DNA from: Bacteroidales bacterium UBA1309
Lineage (GTDB): Bacteria > Bacteroidota > Bacteroidia > Bacteroidales > Dysgonomonadaceae
DNA: 64,000 nucleotides
Assembly: GCA_002307185.1 (NCBI GenBank)
Contig: DBTT01000041.1
Location: 41,813 to 105,812 of the forward strand
Direction of reading: 5' to 3'
Shown in pieces: positions 1 through 7,509 of the stretch. The notes under the pieces were generated by a model. That model saw nothing but the letters and a program-made list of their open reading frames with translations, had not been told where the DNA came from and ran no database searches. The first letter of the stretch is position 1, and each line of letters begins with the position of its first letter. Made by a program: the position numbers and the translations under genes.

Positions 1-234
1 ACTCTTGCCGGATTAGGTTCGTTGTTCTTGTGCCAACCCGATGAAATTGCGGTGGGAATGCAAGTGAGTGGCAACCACATTTCTTCCGCCCACGAAGGCG
101 ACACCGTACGGGCGGTGGGAACAATTGTTCACAAAGGACGGTCTTCCCATGTGTGGAATGTGGATGTGTTCACTTCTACAGGGAAATTGATTTCAACCGT
201 TAGGGTGATAAATAGCATCCTGAAGAAACGATAG
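1..234 (+). CDS. PaaI-like hotdog thioesterase, C-terminal part
   Basis: The reading frame is open from the first base of the window, so the N-terminus lies outside. The visible 77 residues have the end of a hotdog-fold acyl-CoA thioesterase of the PaaI type: a GNHISSAHEGD stretch, then the strands VRAVGTIVHKGRSSHVW and the closing VNDVF/VRVINSIL strands. These enzymes hydrolyse acyl-CoA thioesters in the cytoplasm as oligomers. The catalytic Asp/Asn region is upstream and not visible, so substrate cannot be judged. The next gene follows 56 bases later on the same strand. Family is fairly sure; role unknown. Confidence 0.75.
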   Translation, partial: TLAGLGSLFLCQPDEIAVGMQVSGNHISSAHEGDTVRAVGTIVHKGRSSHVWNVDVFTSTGKLISTVRVINSILKKR

Positions 235-290
235 ACAGAAGCCATTAGCCAACGGATATCGGACAACACATTACCTAAATGAACATCTGG

Positions 291-1397
291 ATGGGAAGTA
301 AATTATTTTCTGAAATAAAAATTGGAACGCTGAACCTACAAAACAGAATTGTGATTCCTCCCATGTGCCAATACTCCGCTTCTGGAGGGCTGGCCAACGA
401 ATGGCACTTGTCCCATTACGGGAATTTAGCGTTCTCCGGTTCGGGTCTATTAATTTTTGAGGCTACGGCAGTTGCACCAGAAGGACGAATCTCGTATGCA
501 GATTTAGGTTTATGGAATGACGAGACAGCCGTAGCCCTGCGCCATGTAGTGAATTTCATACGTCTGCATTCCCAAATACCATTGGCTTTGCAAATCTCGC
601 ATGCAGGACGCAAGGCTTCCACCAATCTTCCGTGGAAAGGTGGCGGATATATCAATTCCGATCAATCACAAGGATGGCAAACCTATGCTCCTTCTGCAAT
701 AGCACAATCCACAGGAGGGACCATTCCCAAAGAGCTTTCCATCAACGAAATAGAAAAAATCATAGAAAATTTCACACACACGGCCAAGTTGGCGGCTGGA
801 ATTGGGTTTGATGCGATTGAAATTCATGCGGCACATGGCTATTTGATCCACCAGTTTCTATCGCCAATCACGAACAACCGTTCAGACGATTATGGAGGAA
901 GCCTCGAAAACAGGATGCGGTTTGTGATTAAGATCCTGGAAGCTATCAAATCGGCCATTCCATCGGAGATTGTGGTTGGAATACGAATTTCAGCCACCGA
1001 CTGGATTGAAGGGGGTTGGGATTTGCAACAAAGCATTGCCTTGTCCAAAGAATTAGAAAAAAGAGGTGCTGCCTATATCCATGTATCAACAGGCGGCCTG
1101 GACAACAGCCTCCAGCAACTACCGCCGTTGGGTACGGGATATCAGCTTCCGTTTGCCGAAGCCATTAGGAAGGACATAAACATCCCCGTAATCGGCGTAG
1201 GCTTGATCACCGATCCCAGAAGTGCTGAACAAGCAATAAGAGATGGGAAAGCTGATCTGATCGCAATCGGGCGAGCAGCATTGTTCGATCCCCATTGGGG
1301 ATGGCATGCCGCAGCAGCCTTAGGAGGTCAGGTGAAAATTCCACCTCAATATATGCGTTCTGCTCCACACGAGTTCAAAAATCTATTTGAACTATAG
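291..1397 (+). CDS. NADH:flavin oxidoreductase, YqjM-type old yellow enzyme
   Basis: A 368-residue FMN-binding TIM-barrel ene-reductase that reduces activated C=C bonds using NAD(P)H. The N-terminus has the YqjM pattern (GSKLFSEIKIGTLNLQNRIV followed by PPMCQYSA), in which the Cys and Tyr contact the flavin. QISHAGRKA and IHAAHGYLIHQFLSP carry substrate-binding His residues. The C-terminal IPVIGVGLI and ADLIAIGRAALFDP segments form the FMN phosphate site. An ATG at 279 is also in frame. I chose 291 because MGSKLF aligns with the usual family start. Natural substrate is unknown; it faces rpmE2 convergently. Confidence 0.9.
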   Translation: MGSKLFSEIKIGTLNLQNRIVIPPMCQYSASGGLANEWHLSHYGNLAFSGSGLLIFEATAVAPEGRISYADLGLWNDETAVALRHVVNFIRLHSQIPLALQISHAGRKASTNLPWKGGGYINSDQSQGWQTYAPSAIAQSTGGTIPKELSINEIEKIIENFTHTAKLAAGIGFDAIEIHAAHGYLIHQFLSPITNNRSDDYGGSLENRMRFVIKILEAIKSAIPSEIVVGIRISATDWIEGGWDLQQSIALSKELEKRGAAYIHVSTGGLDNSLQQLPPLGTGYQLPFAEAIRKDINIPVIGVGLITDPRSAEQAIRDGKADLIAIGRAALFDPHWGWHAAAALGGQVKIPPQYMRSAPHEFKNLFEL

Positions 1398-1434
1398 CAT
1401 AAAAAAATATGCACCAGAGGCTATAAAACAAAAA

Positions 1435-1459
1435 CGCTCCTCCATTTAATGGAGAAGCG
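1435..1459 (-). terminator. Terminator after rpmE2
   Basis: A hairpin CGCT-c-CTCCAT / ATGGAG-a-AGCG with one internal mismatch and a 3-base loop. On the minus strand it is followed by a TTTTTGTTTT run, so it should end rpmE2 transcription. It lies in the gap between two convergent genes and may also stop the oxidoreductase transcript. Confidence 0.65.
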
Positions 1460-1488
1460 ATATTTTGTATCAAATACCGAAACAAAAA

Positions 1489-1749
1489 TTATTTCTTGTT
1501 TTGTGCGCGTTTTGCGTATCTGCTCATGAATTTGTCCACACGCCCTGCGGTATCCACCAGCTTTTGCTTTCCGGTGTAGAAAGGGTGCGAAGAACTTGTG
1601 ATTTCCAGTTTCACCAAAGGATAAGTTACGCCATCAATTTCGATGGTTTCTTTTGCCTGAATGGTAGAACGAGAAATAAAGATATCCTCATTCGACATGT
1701 CTTTGAAGACAACAGGACGATAAGATTCAGGATGAATTCCCTTTTTCAT
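1489..1749 (-). CDS. rpmE2: 50S ribosomal protein L31, type B
   Basis: An 86-residue type B bL31 protein of the large ribosomal subunit. It starts MKKGIHPESYRPVVFKDMSN and contains the SSSHPFYTGKQKLVDTAGRV signature shared by all L31 proteins. The zinc-binding CxxC pairs of the long form are absent, which makes this the zinc-independent C-minus form. Length is normal for the type. A good promoter lies at 1799-1827 and a hairpin terminator follows the stop, so it is a single-gene unit. Confidence 0.97.
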   Translation of the reverse strand: MKKGIHPESYRPVVFKDMSNEDIFISRSTIQAKETIEIDGVTYPLVKLEITSSSHPFYTGKQKLVDTAGRVDKFMSRYAKRAQNKK

Positions 1750-1798
1750 TGCTATTATTATGTTTATTTATTTATTATTCTTTATATATTTTGGAGTG

Positions 1799-1827
1799 CA
1801 AAGATATGAAATGTTTTAGAAAAGAAA
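1799..1827 (-). promoter_or_regulatory. Promoter of rpmE2
   Basis: On the minus strand a -33-like TTTC (1824-1827) and a perfect -7 element TATCTTTG (1799-1806) are separated by 17 bases, matching the Bacteroidota sigma-A pattern. The start codon is about 50 bases downstream. Confidence 0.6.
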
Positions 1828-2043
1828 AAATCTTACGATACATTTTTAATGAATTTACATTCCTTCGTTACTGGAAGATGTGAAATAATTTATTCTATAT
1901 TTCTCCATTTTAACAACGTCTATGGTTGCCGAATTGAATTTGTTTTATTTATTTTGTTAGTCGATTAGAAAATTGCACTCGCATTGCAAATTATTCTGTC
2001 ATGAAGCAATTGCGGACATATTGCATAAAAAAAACAAAGAGCT

Positions 2044-3225
2044 ATGAACCTTGCAAATATTCGGATTTTCGTAGTTGCATCAATGTCGTTGTTGTATTGT
2101 GCAGCATGCTCTGATGTGAAAACCAAGAAAAGAAATGTATCAATCGGAAATATCAATATGGCAAACAGCCTTTTCCTTCTTATTGGAACCTACACCACGG
2201 GTGGAAGCGACGGGATATACGTTTACCGCTTTGATACGGTGAACGGCAGCAGCGACTACCTAAGCCAGTCAACATCGGTAGAAAACCCGTCATACCTAAC
2301 CTTGAGCAACGACAACAACCACATTTATTCCGTAACCGAAAACGAAGACACCAGCGCATGCGCCAATGCTTTCACTTTCGACAGAAAGACAGCCGTCCTT
2401 AATCTGGAAAATTCTTCCAAGACGGATGGCGCTGCACCTTGCTACATCAATATGGACCCAGGCGAGAAATTTGTACTGACGGCCAACTACCTAGGCGGGA
2501 CAATATCCGTGATTAGGCTCGAAAAGGACGGCACTCTCTCGGACGACCGAGACATTATAGGGTTTCGACAAGGGCCAAAACAGGCCTTCCGCAGAAGATC
2601 GCACCTGCACACAGTGGTATTTAGCCCTGATGGAAAATACCTATTGGCAACAGACTTGGGAAAAGACAGGCTGTATTGCTTTGAAGTAAACAGGCAGGCG
2701 CAAAAAGCAAGCGAACTTTTGAGTACCACAAAACTAAGTGTTGTCGATCTTGAATTAGGCTCTGGCCCAAGACACTTGGCTTTCCATCCGAATGGGAAAC
2801 AGCTTTATCTGCTGAATGAACTCTCGGGGAAAGTAAATGTGTTTAACTATCACGATGGAAAAATAAATGAAGTGCAAACAGTGACAGCCGATGGATTCAA
2901 AGGAAAAGGAAGCGCAGACATACACATCACCCCCAATGGAAAATTCCTCTACACTTCCCATCGTCTTAAAAACGATGGCATATCTATCTTCTCGGTGTCG
3001 AAAGCCGATGGAAAATTGACAAAGATTGGATACCAGCCAACCGGAATCCATCCACGCAACTTCATTATTACGCCGAATGGGAAAATGCTGCTTGTTGCCA
3101 ACCGCGACAGTAACTCGATACAAGTTTTTGCAATCAACCAATCAACAGGAATGCTCACCAACATGGACAAAGACATACGAATTGACAAACCCGTATGCCT
3201 TAAGTTAGCATCCATTGAAGAGTGA
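2044..3225 (+). CDS. Lactonase-family beta-propeller lipoprotein (6-phosphogluconolactonase-like)
   Basis: A 393-residue protein of the YbhE/Pgl lactonase family, a seven-bladed beta-propeller. Repeated blade motifs are visible: LFLLIGTYTTGGSDGIYVYRF near residue 43, HTVVFSPDGKYLLATDLGKD, GPRHLAFHPNGKQLYLLNE, ADIHITPNGKFLYTSHR and HPRNFIITPNGKMLLVANRD. The N-terminus is hydrophobic and ends in CAAC, a probable lipoprotein cleavage site, so it is likely exported and anchored. Cytosolic Pgl acts in the pentose phosphate pathway, so an exported homologue more likely has another lactone substrate. Function beyond the fold is uncertain. Confidence 0.82.
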   Translation: MNLANIRIFVVASMSLLYCAACSDVKTKKRNVSIGNINMANSLFLLIGTYTTGGSDGIYVYRFDTVNGSSDYLSQSTSVENPSYLTLSNDNNHIYSVTENEDTSACANAFTFDRKTAVLNLENSSKTDGAAPCYINMDPGEKFVLTANYLGGTISVIRLEKDGTLSDDRDIIGFRQGPKQAFRRRSHLHTVVFSPDGKYLLATDLGKDRLYCFEVNRQAQKASELLSTTKLSVVDLELGSGPRHLAFHPNGKQLYLLNELSGKVNVFNYHDGKINEVQTVTADGFKGKGSADIHITPNGKFLYTSHRLKNDGISIFSVSKADGKLTKIGYQPTGIHPRNFIITPNGKMLLVANRDSNSIQVFAINQSTGMLTNMDKDIRIDKPVCLKLASIEE

Positions 3226-3293
3226 AAAAGAATTACTTAGGTGACAATAATTAGTCGTAGGGCCAGCGGCTGTTGCCTATGGCTTTTTAGCCG

Positions 3294-3341
3294 ACAGCCT
3301 TATCCAACAGCTATATGCCTATTATGAAAGGCTGTTTTTTT
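3294..3341 (+). terminator. Terminator with a competing upstream hairpin
   Basis: ACAGCCTT (3294-3301) pairs with AAGGCTGT (3328-3335) and is followed by seven T residues. The same ACAGCC arm can also pair with an upstream GGCTGT at 3268-3273, giving a mutually exclusive hairpin. It lies 68 bases after the lactonase-like gene and 110 bases before the DUF3078 gene. Confidence 0.6.
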
Positions 3342-3451
3342 AATACAAAAATTCACCCTTGGGATTACTTGTCTCAAAAAACTGAAATAAAAAAGTATAA
3401 CAACGAAAAAATGAGTCCTGTATCCAGGCAATTGTTTTTTAAATAATAGGT

Positions 3452-4846
3452 ATGAAAAGATTGATCAGTGTTTTGGCTATGTTTACAATATTATTCTCGG
3501 CCTCACTTGGTGTATTTGCCGAGGAAGTCTATCCTATAACATTATCGCAAGAAGCGGAAAAGCCTCAAATTCTCACAATAGATTCGAGCCAATACGTCCG
3601 CCAGGATGGGATTCTAAAACCAGCAAGAAAATGGACTCCCATTGACAACGGAATCACATTCCGCGACACCATATTCTACAACCCGCTGTTTCTTCCCGTT
3701 ATATTCGATGGCCAGATACTACCCCAAGATTTGGATTTCCTAAGTGAAGACAAATTTCAAGAGCATCTGTTAGGCTCCAATTATCACCTTCTATCCCCAG
3801 ACAGCACATTTTTGCCAATCATCCGCCAAAACAGATGGATTCAATCGGTTCGGAAAAATTACTTTACCAGCAACCCTCCTTTTGTCAAATACAACATCTT
3901 CTCGTTCAGCAGAACACCATTCCTCAACAACCAAATGATGCTTTCGCCGAAAGAGTTCAAGGATCAAATCAACGGCAAACGAATCAATTTGAACACAAAT
4001 ATCGCATTGAAAAAATATATTCCCAAAACAATCTACTGGACAAAAAGCGGTGAACATTCGCTCCAAATAAACCAAAACCAATATTCCAACAACTGGTACG
4101 CTGGAGGGAACAGCAATTACAGCGTAATAAATTACCACAAGATATCGCTGAACTACAAGAAAGACAAGATATCATGGAACAACACCATTGAATGGAAGTT
4201 GAATTTCCAGAAAACACCTGCGGACACACTCCACAACCTCAGCATCAGTGAGGACTATTTACGCACGTATTCGGTCGTAGGGCTTAGCTTTTCGAAAAAA
4301 TGGTCATACACGATAACTAATGAAATCAAGACGCCGCTCTTCCGTAACTACAAGACCAACACAGCCACCCCTATTGCCGGGCTTCTGTCACCATTGGTTA
4401 TAAATACCGGGGTTGGTTTAAACTATAGCCTAACTCAAAATTCGAAAGTGGATAAATACCGAAAACTGACCTTGAGCCTCGACCTATCTCCCCTGTCAAT
4501 CAACTACACCTATGTGGGCGATGATGCTGTTGACGAAACAAATTTCGGTGTTGACACCTTGAAAAAAGCCAACATAGACATCGGATCTACATACAACGCC
4601 AATCTCAGCTATTCCTTCAACAGGAACTCGACAATATCGTCCCGATTGAAATATTTCACAAGCTACACGAAAGTCATTCTGGAGTCCGAAAACAAGTTTA
4701 ATTTTGCATTTACCCGCCTTCTATCATTGACTGTCTATTTATACTTACGCTACGACGACGGTGTCTCCTCATCCAAAAAAGACGATAATCTGGGTTATTT
4801 TCAGTATAATGAACTCATTGGATTTGGACTAAGTTATAGCTGGTGA
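3452..4846 (+). CDS. DUF3078 domain protein, probable outer-membrane beta-barrel
   Basis: A 464-residue protein with a clear signal peptide (MKRLISVLAMFTILFSASLG, cleavage near VFA). From about residue 195 it has the DUF3078 pattern: NWYAGGNSNYSVINYHKISL, NNTIEWKLNFQKT, EDYLRTYSVVGLSFSKKW. Alternating strands continue to the terminal residues GFGLSYSW, and ending on an aromatic residue is typical of outer-membrane barrels. The family is common in Bacteroidota and has no established biochemical role. The N-terminal 190 residues look soluble and I do not recognise them. It stands alone between a terminator and a tRNA. Confidence 0.8.
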   Translation: MKRLISVLAMFTILFSASLGVFAEEVYPITLSQEAEKPQILTIDSSQYVRQDGILKPARKWTPIDNGITFRDTIFYNPLFLPVIFDGQILPQDLDFLSEDKFQEHLLGSNYHLLSPDSTFLPIIRQNRWIQSVRKNYFTSNPPFVKYNIFSFSRTPFLNNQMMLSPKEFKDQINGKRINLNTNIALKKYIPKTIYWTKSGEHSLQINQNQYSNNWYAGGNSNYSVINYHKISLNYKKDKISWNNTIEWKLNFQKTPADTLHNLSISEDYLRTYSVVGLSFSKKWSYTITNEIKTPLFRNYKTNTATPIAGLLSPLVINTGVGLNYSLTQNSKVDKYRKLTLSLDLSPLSINYTYVGDDAVDETNFGVDTLKKANIDIGSTYNANLSYSFNRNSTISSRLKYFTSYTKVILESENKFNFAFTRLLSLTVYLYLRYDDGVSSSKKDDNLGYFQYNELIGFGLSYSW

Positions 4847-4927
4847 TGAATTTTCAAGAATTAAAATATTGTTTTACAGCAAATTAGGATAACAATACAA
4901 AAAGAATAAAATATTTCACCCTTTTAA

Positions 4928-4959
4928 TTTGTTTTTTTCATTTATCCCACCTATCTTTG
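4928..4959 (+). promoter_or_regulatory. Promoter of the initiator tRNA
   Basis: TTTG (4928-4931), 20 bases, then TATCTTTG (4952-4959): an exact match to the Bacteroidota primary promoter consensus. The mature tRNA begins 12 bases after the -7 element. Confidence 0.75.
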
Positions 4960-4971
4960 CACTCACAAAAT

Positions 4972-5043
<72 letters not shown>

Positions 5044-5053
5044 CGAATCACAA

Positions 5054-5089
5054 CGGAAATCTTTATCGAGAGAAGATTTCCGTTTTTTT
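5054..5089 (+). terminator. Terminator after tRNA-fMet
   Basis: A perfect 10-bp stem CGGAAATCTT / AAGATTTCCG (5054-5063 and 5073-5082) with a 9-base loop, followed directly by seven T residues. Confidence 0.85.
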
Positions 5090-5206
5090 ATTTAAATTGA
5101 AGCAGCATTGATACAAACAACAGTGTTGCATTAGCTCGAAAAACTATTTGAAATAGATCGTCCGAAACCCAATAAATAACTTTTAAGAAAAAAAAGGAGG
5201 CATCTA

Positions 5207-5238
5207 TTTTCAGTACTAAATAAAAAGCTATATATTTG
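5207..5238 (+). promoter_or_regulatory. Promoter of the HU gene
   Basis: TATATTTG (5231-5238) fits the TAnnTTTG element. A TTTT stands 20 bases upstream in the -33 position. The HU start codon is 46 bases downstream, which places the start at 5284 and not at the in-frame codon at 5236. Confidence 0.5.
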
Positions 5239-5283
5239 CAATCCAAAAAATTAGTTACAAATCATAATATAAAGATTAAAGCA

Positions 5284-5559
5284 ATGACAAAAGCGGACAT
5301 CGTTAACGAGATTGCCAAAAACACTGGCATTGATAAAGTTACAGTTCTAACCACGGTAGAATCATTTATGGAAGTAGTGAAGGAATCGTTGAGCAAAGAT
5401 GACAACGTCTATCTAAGAGGGTTTGGTAGTTTCATCGTAAAAAAGAGAGCAGAAAAAACAGCTCGCAACATTTCAAAAAACACGACTATTATTATCCCCG
5501 AACACAATATTCCGGCTTTCAAACCCGCTAAAACGTTCGTAGCTCAGATAAAAAAATAA
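5284..5559 (+). CDS. hup: HU-family DNA-binding protein
   Basis: A 91-residue nucleoid protein that binds and bends DNA as a dimer. It begins MTKADIVNEIAKNTGIDKVT, and has the core VYLRGFGSFIVKKRAEKTARN, then the DNA-arm segment with IIIPEHNIPAFKPAKTF. The arm has IPEHNIPAFKPAK where most HU proteins have IPASKVPAFKAGK, a normal Bacteroidota variation. An in-frame upstream codon at 5236 would overlap the promoter, so the ATG at 5284 is used. The small ribosomal gene follows 25 bases later. Confidence 0.95.
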   Translation: MTKADIVNEIAKNTGIDKVTVLTTVESFMEVVKESLSKDDNVYLRGFGSFIVKKRAEKTARNISKNTTIIIPEHNIPAFKPAKTFVAQIKK

Positions 5560-5584
5560 AGTTTACTAATTAAAAGATAAAATC

Positions 5585-5677
5585 ATGCCAAGCGGAAAAA
5601 AAAGGAAAAGACATAAAATGTCAACGCACAAGCGTAAAAAAAGACTTAGAAAGAATAGACACAAAAAGAAAAAATAA
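5585..5677 (+). CDS. AURKAIP1/COX24-like small basic ribosomal protein, 30 residues
   Basis: A 30-codon gene reading MPSGKKRKRHKMSTHKRKKR and then LRKNRHKKKK. About two thirds of its residues are Lys, Arg or His. It matches the very short AURKAIP1/COX24-domain proteins of Bacteroidota, which are thought to be ribosome-associated. It sits 25 bases after hup and is probably cotranscribed. It is short enough to be missed by automatic gene calling, but the sequence is characteristic. Confidence 0.85.
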   Translation: MPSGKKRKRHKMSTHKRKKRLRKNRHKKKK

Positions 5678-5703
5678 AAAATCTATTGTTTCTCAAAAGT
5701 TAG

Positions 5704-5748
5704 CAAAGAACAAACTTGGCCGTAATTCACAACAAAGTTTGTTCTTTG
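5704..5748 (+). other. Long hairpin upstream of the RNase G gene
   Basis: A perfect 14-bp inverted repeat, CAAAGAACAAACTT (5704-5717) and AAGTTTGTTCTTTG (5735-5748), with a 17-base loop. No T-run follows, so it is a poor intrinsic terminator. It lies 96 bases before the RNase G start, in what would be its 5' leader if transcription continues from hup. Confidence 0.6.
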
Positions 5749-5843
5749 CATGTTTATAAATGCAGACATGTAATCAGCAGATATAAATGTCTTGTAATCT
5801 CTAAAAAAAGAAGCGTAAATAAATATTTAACTTATTAAAAATT

Positions 5844-7415
5844 GTGGTTAGTGAACTAATTATAGATGTACGGCCCAACGAAGTGTCAATAGCTGTCCTC
5901 GAAGACAAGAAATTGGTCGAACTTCAAAAAGAAGCTACAGACGAATCGTATGCGGTCGGTAATATCTATGTAGGCAAAGTAAAAAAACTGATGCCAGGTT
6001 TAAATGCCGCTTTCATCGATATAGGTTACAAAAAAGACGCTTTTCTTCACTATCTTGATCTCGGTCCTCATTTTAGTTCTTTCGACAAATTCTACAAATT
6101 TGCTGTTTCTGAAAAGAAAAAAAACCCACTGATAAGCAAAGCCAAGCTTCTTCCCGAAATTGACAAGGAAGGCAGTATCACAGATGTATTGAAAGTAGGA
6201 CAAGAAATTTTGGTTCAGATTGCCAAGGAACCAATTTCCACCAAAGGTCCACGACTCACAGCGGAACTTTCATTTGCTGGCCGATATTTGGTTTTGATCC
6301 CCTTCAACGACAAGGTTTCCATCTCGCAGAAAATCAAATCCAAAGAAGAACGGGCACGCCTGCGGCAACTGATCCAAAGCATCAAGCCGAAAAACTTCGG
6401 TGTCATTGTACGCACAGTGGCAGAAGGAAAAAAAGTAATAGAATTAGATGCAGAACTAAAAGCCCTACAACTTAAATGGGATGACAATATCCCTAAAATA
6501 CAAAAGGAGAAAGTTCCGTCCCTTATCATCGAAGAAAGCAGCCGTACCTTGGCTCTCCTCCGGGACGTATTCAATCCCTCATTTCAGGAAATCCACATCA
6601 ATGACAACAGTTCATACAGTGCCATTAAGGAATACCTGAGAGTTATAGAACCCGAGAAAAAAGATATTGTCAAACTTTACAATGGGGAATTACCCATTTT
6701 CGACAACTTTTCAGTCACAAAACAAGTCAAGGCGCTTTTTGGCAAAACAGTTACTTTCCGTAATGGAGCTTACCTGATAATCGAACACACCGAAGCCTTG
6801 CACGTGATTGATGTTAACAGCGGAAACAGGTCCAAATCGAACAATGGACAAGAGAACAACGCCTTTGAAGTAAATTCGGCTGCTGCAGAAGAAATTGCAC
6901 GACAACTCCGATTGAGAGACATGGGAGGTATCATCGTCATTGATTTCATCGATATGACCGAAGGCGATCACCGCAACAAACTGCTGTTGAGAATGCAGGA
7001 CGCAATGTCGGCCGATAGGGCCAAACACAACATCCTGCCATTGAGCAAATTTGGATTAATGCAAATCACTCGTCAAAGAGTGCGCCCCGAAATGGAAGTG
7101 AGCACCACCGAAGCGTGTCCAACTTGTTTCGGAAAAGGCGAAATTCGTTCGTCCATACTTTTTACCGATATGCTCGACAACAAAATCGACTATCTGGTCA
7201 ATAAGCTGAAAGTGAAGAAATTTGCGTTGCATGTACACCCGTATATTGCGGCATTTATCAATCAGGGATTCATTTCGTTGAAATGGAAGTGGAGGCAAAA
7301 ATATAGTTGGAAAATTGATATAGTTCCCAACCAAAGCCTAACTTTCTTAGAATATCAATTCTACGACAACGATAAAAATGAAATCGACCTGAAGCAAGAT
7401 TATGAAATGAAATAA
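5844..7415 (+). CDS. rng: Rne/Rng family ribonuclease (RNase G type)
   Basis: A 523-residue endoribonuclease of the RNase E/G family that cuts single-stranded RNA in rRNA maturation and mRNA decay. The N-terminal S1 domain is visible (VGNIYVGKVKKLMPGLNAAFIDIG) and carries a long insertion of about 45 residues after DAFLHY. The catalytic DNase I-like part has VNSGNRSK and the magnesium-binding GGIIVIDFIDM. The zinc-link CPTCFGKG follows at about residue 427. It lacks the long C-terminal scaffold of RNase E. The start is GTG, since MVSELIIDVRPNEVSIA is the usual family beginning and no ATG is nearby. Confidence 0.93.
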   Translation: MVSELIIDVRPNEVSIAVLEDKKLVELQKEATDESYAVGNIYVGKVKKLMPGLNAAFIDIGYKKDAFLHYLDLGPHFSSFDKFYKFAVSEKKKNPLISKAKLLPEIDKEGSITDVLKVGQEILVQIAKEPISTKGPRLTAELSFAGRYLVLIPFNDKVSISQKIKSKEERARLRQLIQSIKPKNFGVIVRTVAEGKKVIELDAELKALQLKWDDNIPKIQKEKVPSLIIEESSRTLALLRDVFNPSFQEIHINDNSSYSAIKEYLRVIEPEKKDIVKLYNGELPIFDNFSVTKQVKALFGKTVTFRNGAYLIIEHTEALHVIDVNSGNRSKSNNGQENNAFEVNSAAAEEIARQLRLRDMGGIIVIDFIDMTEGDHRNKLLLRMQDAMSADRAKHNILPLSKFGLMQITRQRVRPEMEVSTTEACPTCFGKGEIRSSILFTDMLDNKIDYLVNKLKVKKFALHVHPYIAAFINQGFISLKWKWRQKYSWKIDIVPNQSLTFLEYQFYDNDKNEIDLKQDYEMK

Positions 7416-7462
7416 GGCTTTGTCGGAAACAACTAAACGCCAAAGCTGAATACAAAGAAAAA

Positions 7463-7494
7463 GGGGCTGCCAATGACTGGCAGCCCCTTTTTTT
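7463..7494. terminator. Bidirectional terminator between rng and rlmD
   Basis: A perfect stem GGGGCTGCCA / TGGCAGCCCC (7463-7472 and 7478-7487) with a 5-base loop. It is flanked by A residues on the left and T residues on the right, so it works for both convergent genes. Confidence 0.9.
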
Positions 7495-7509
7495 GTATCC
7501 CGCTGGCAT

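Noticed and set aside
1465..1809. 114-codon plus-strand frame over rpmE2
   Set aside because: Antisense to the clearly recognisable L31 gene and its promoter.
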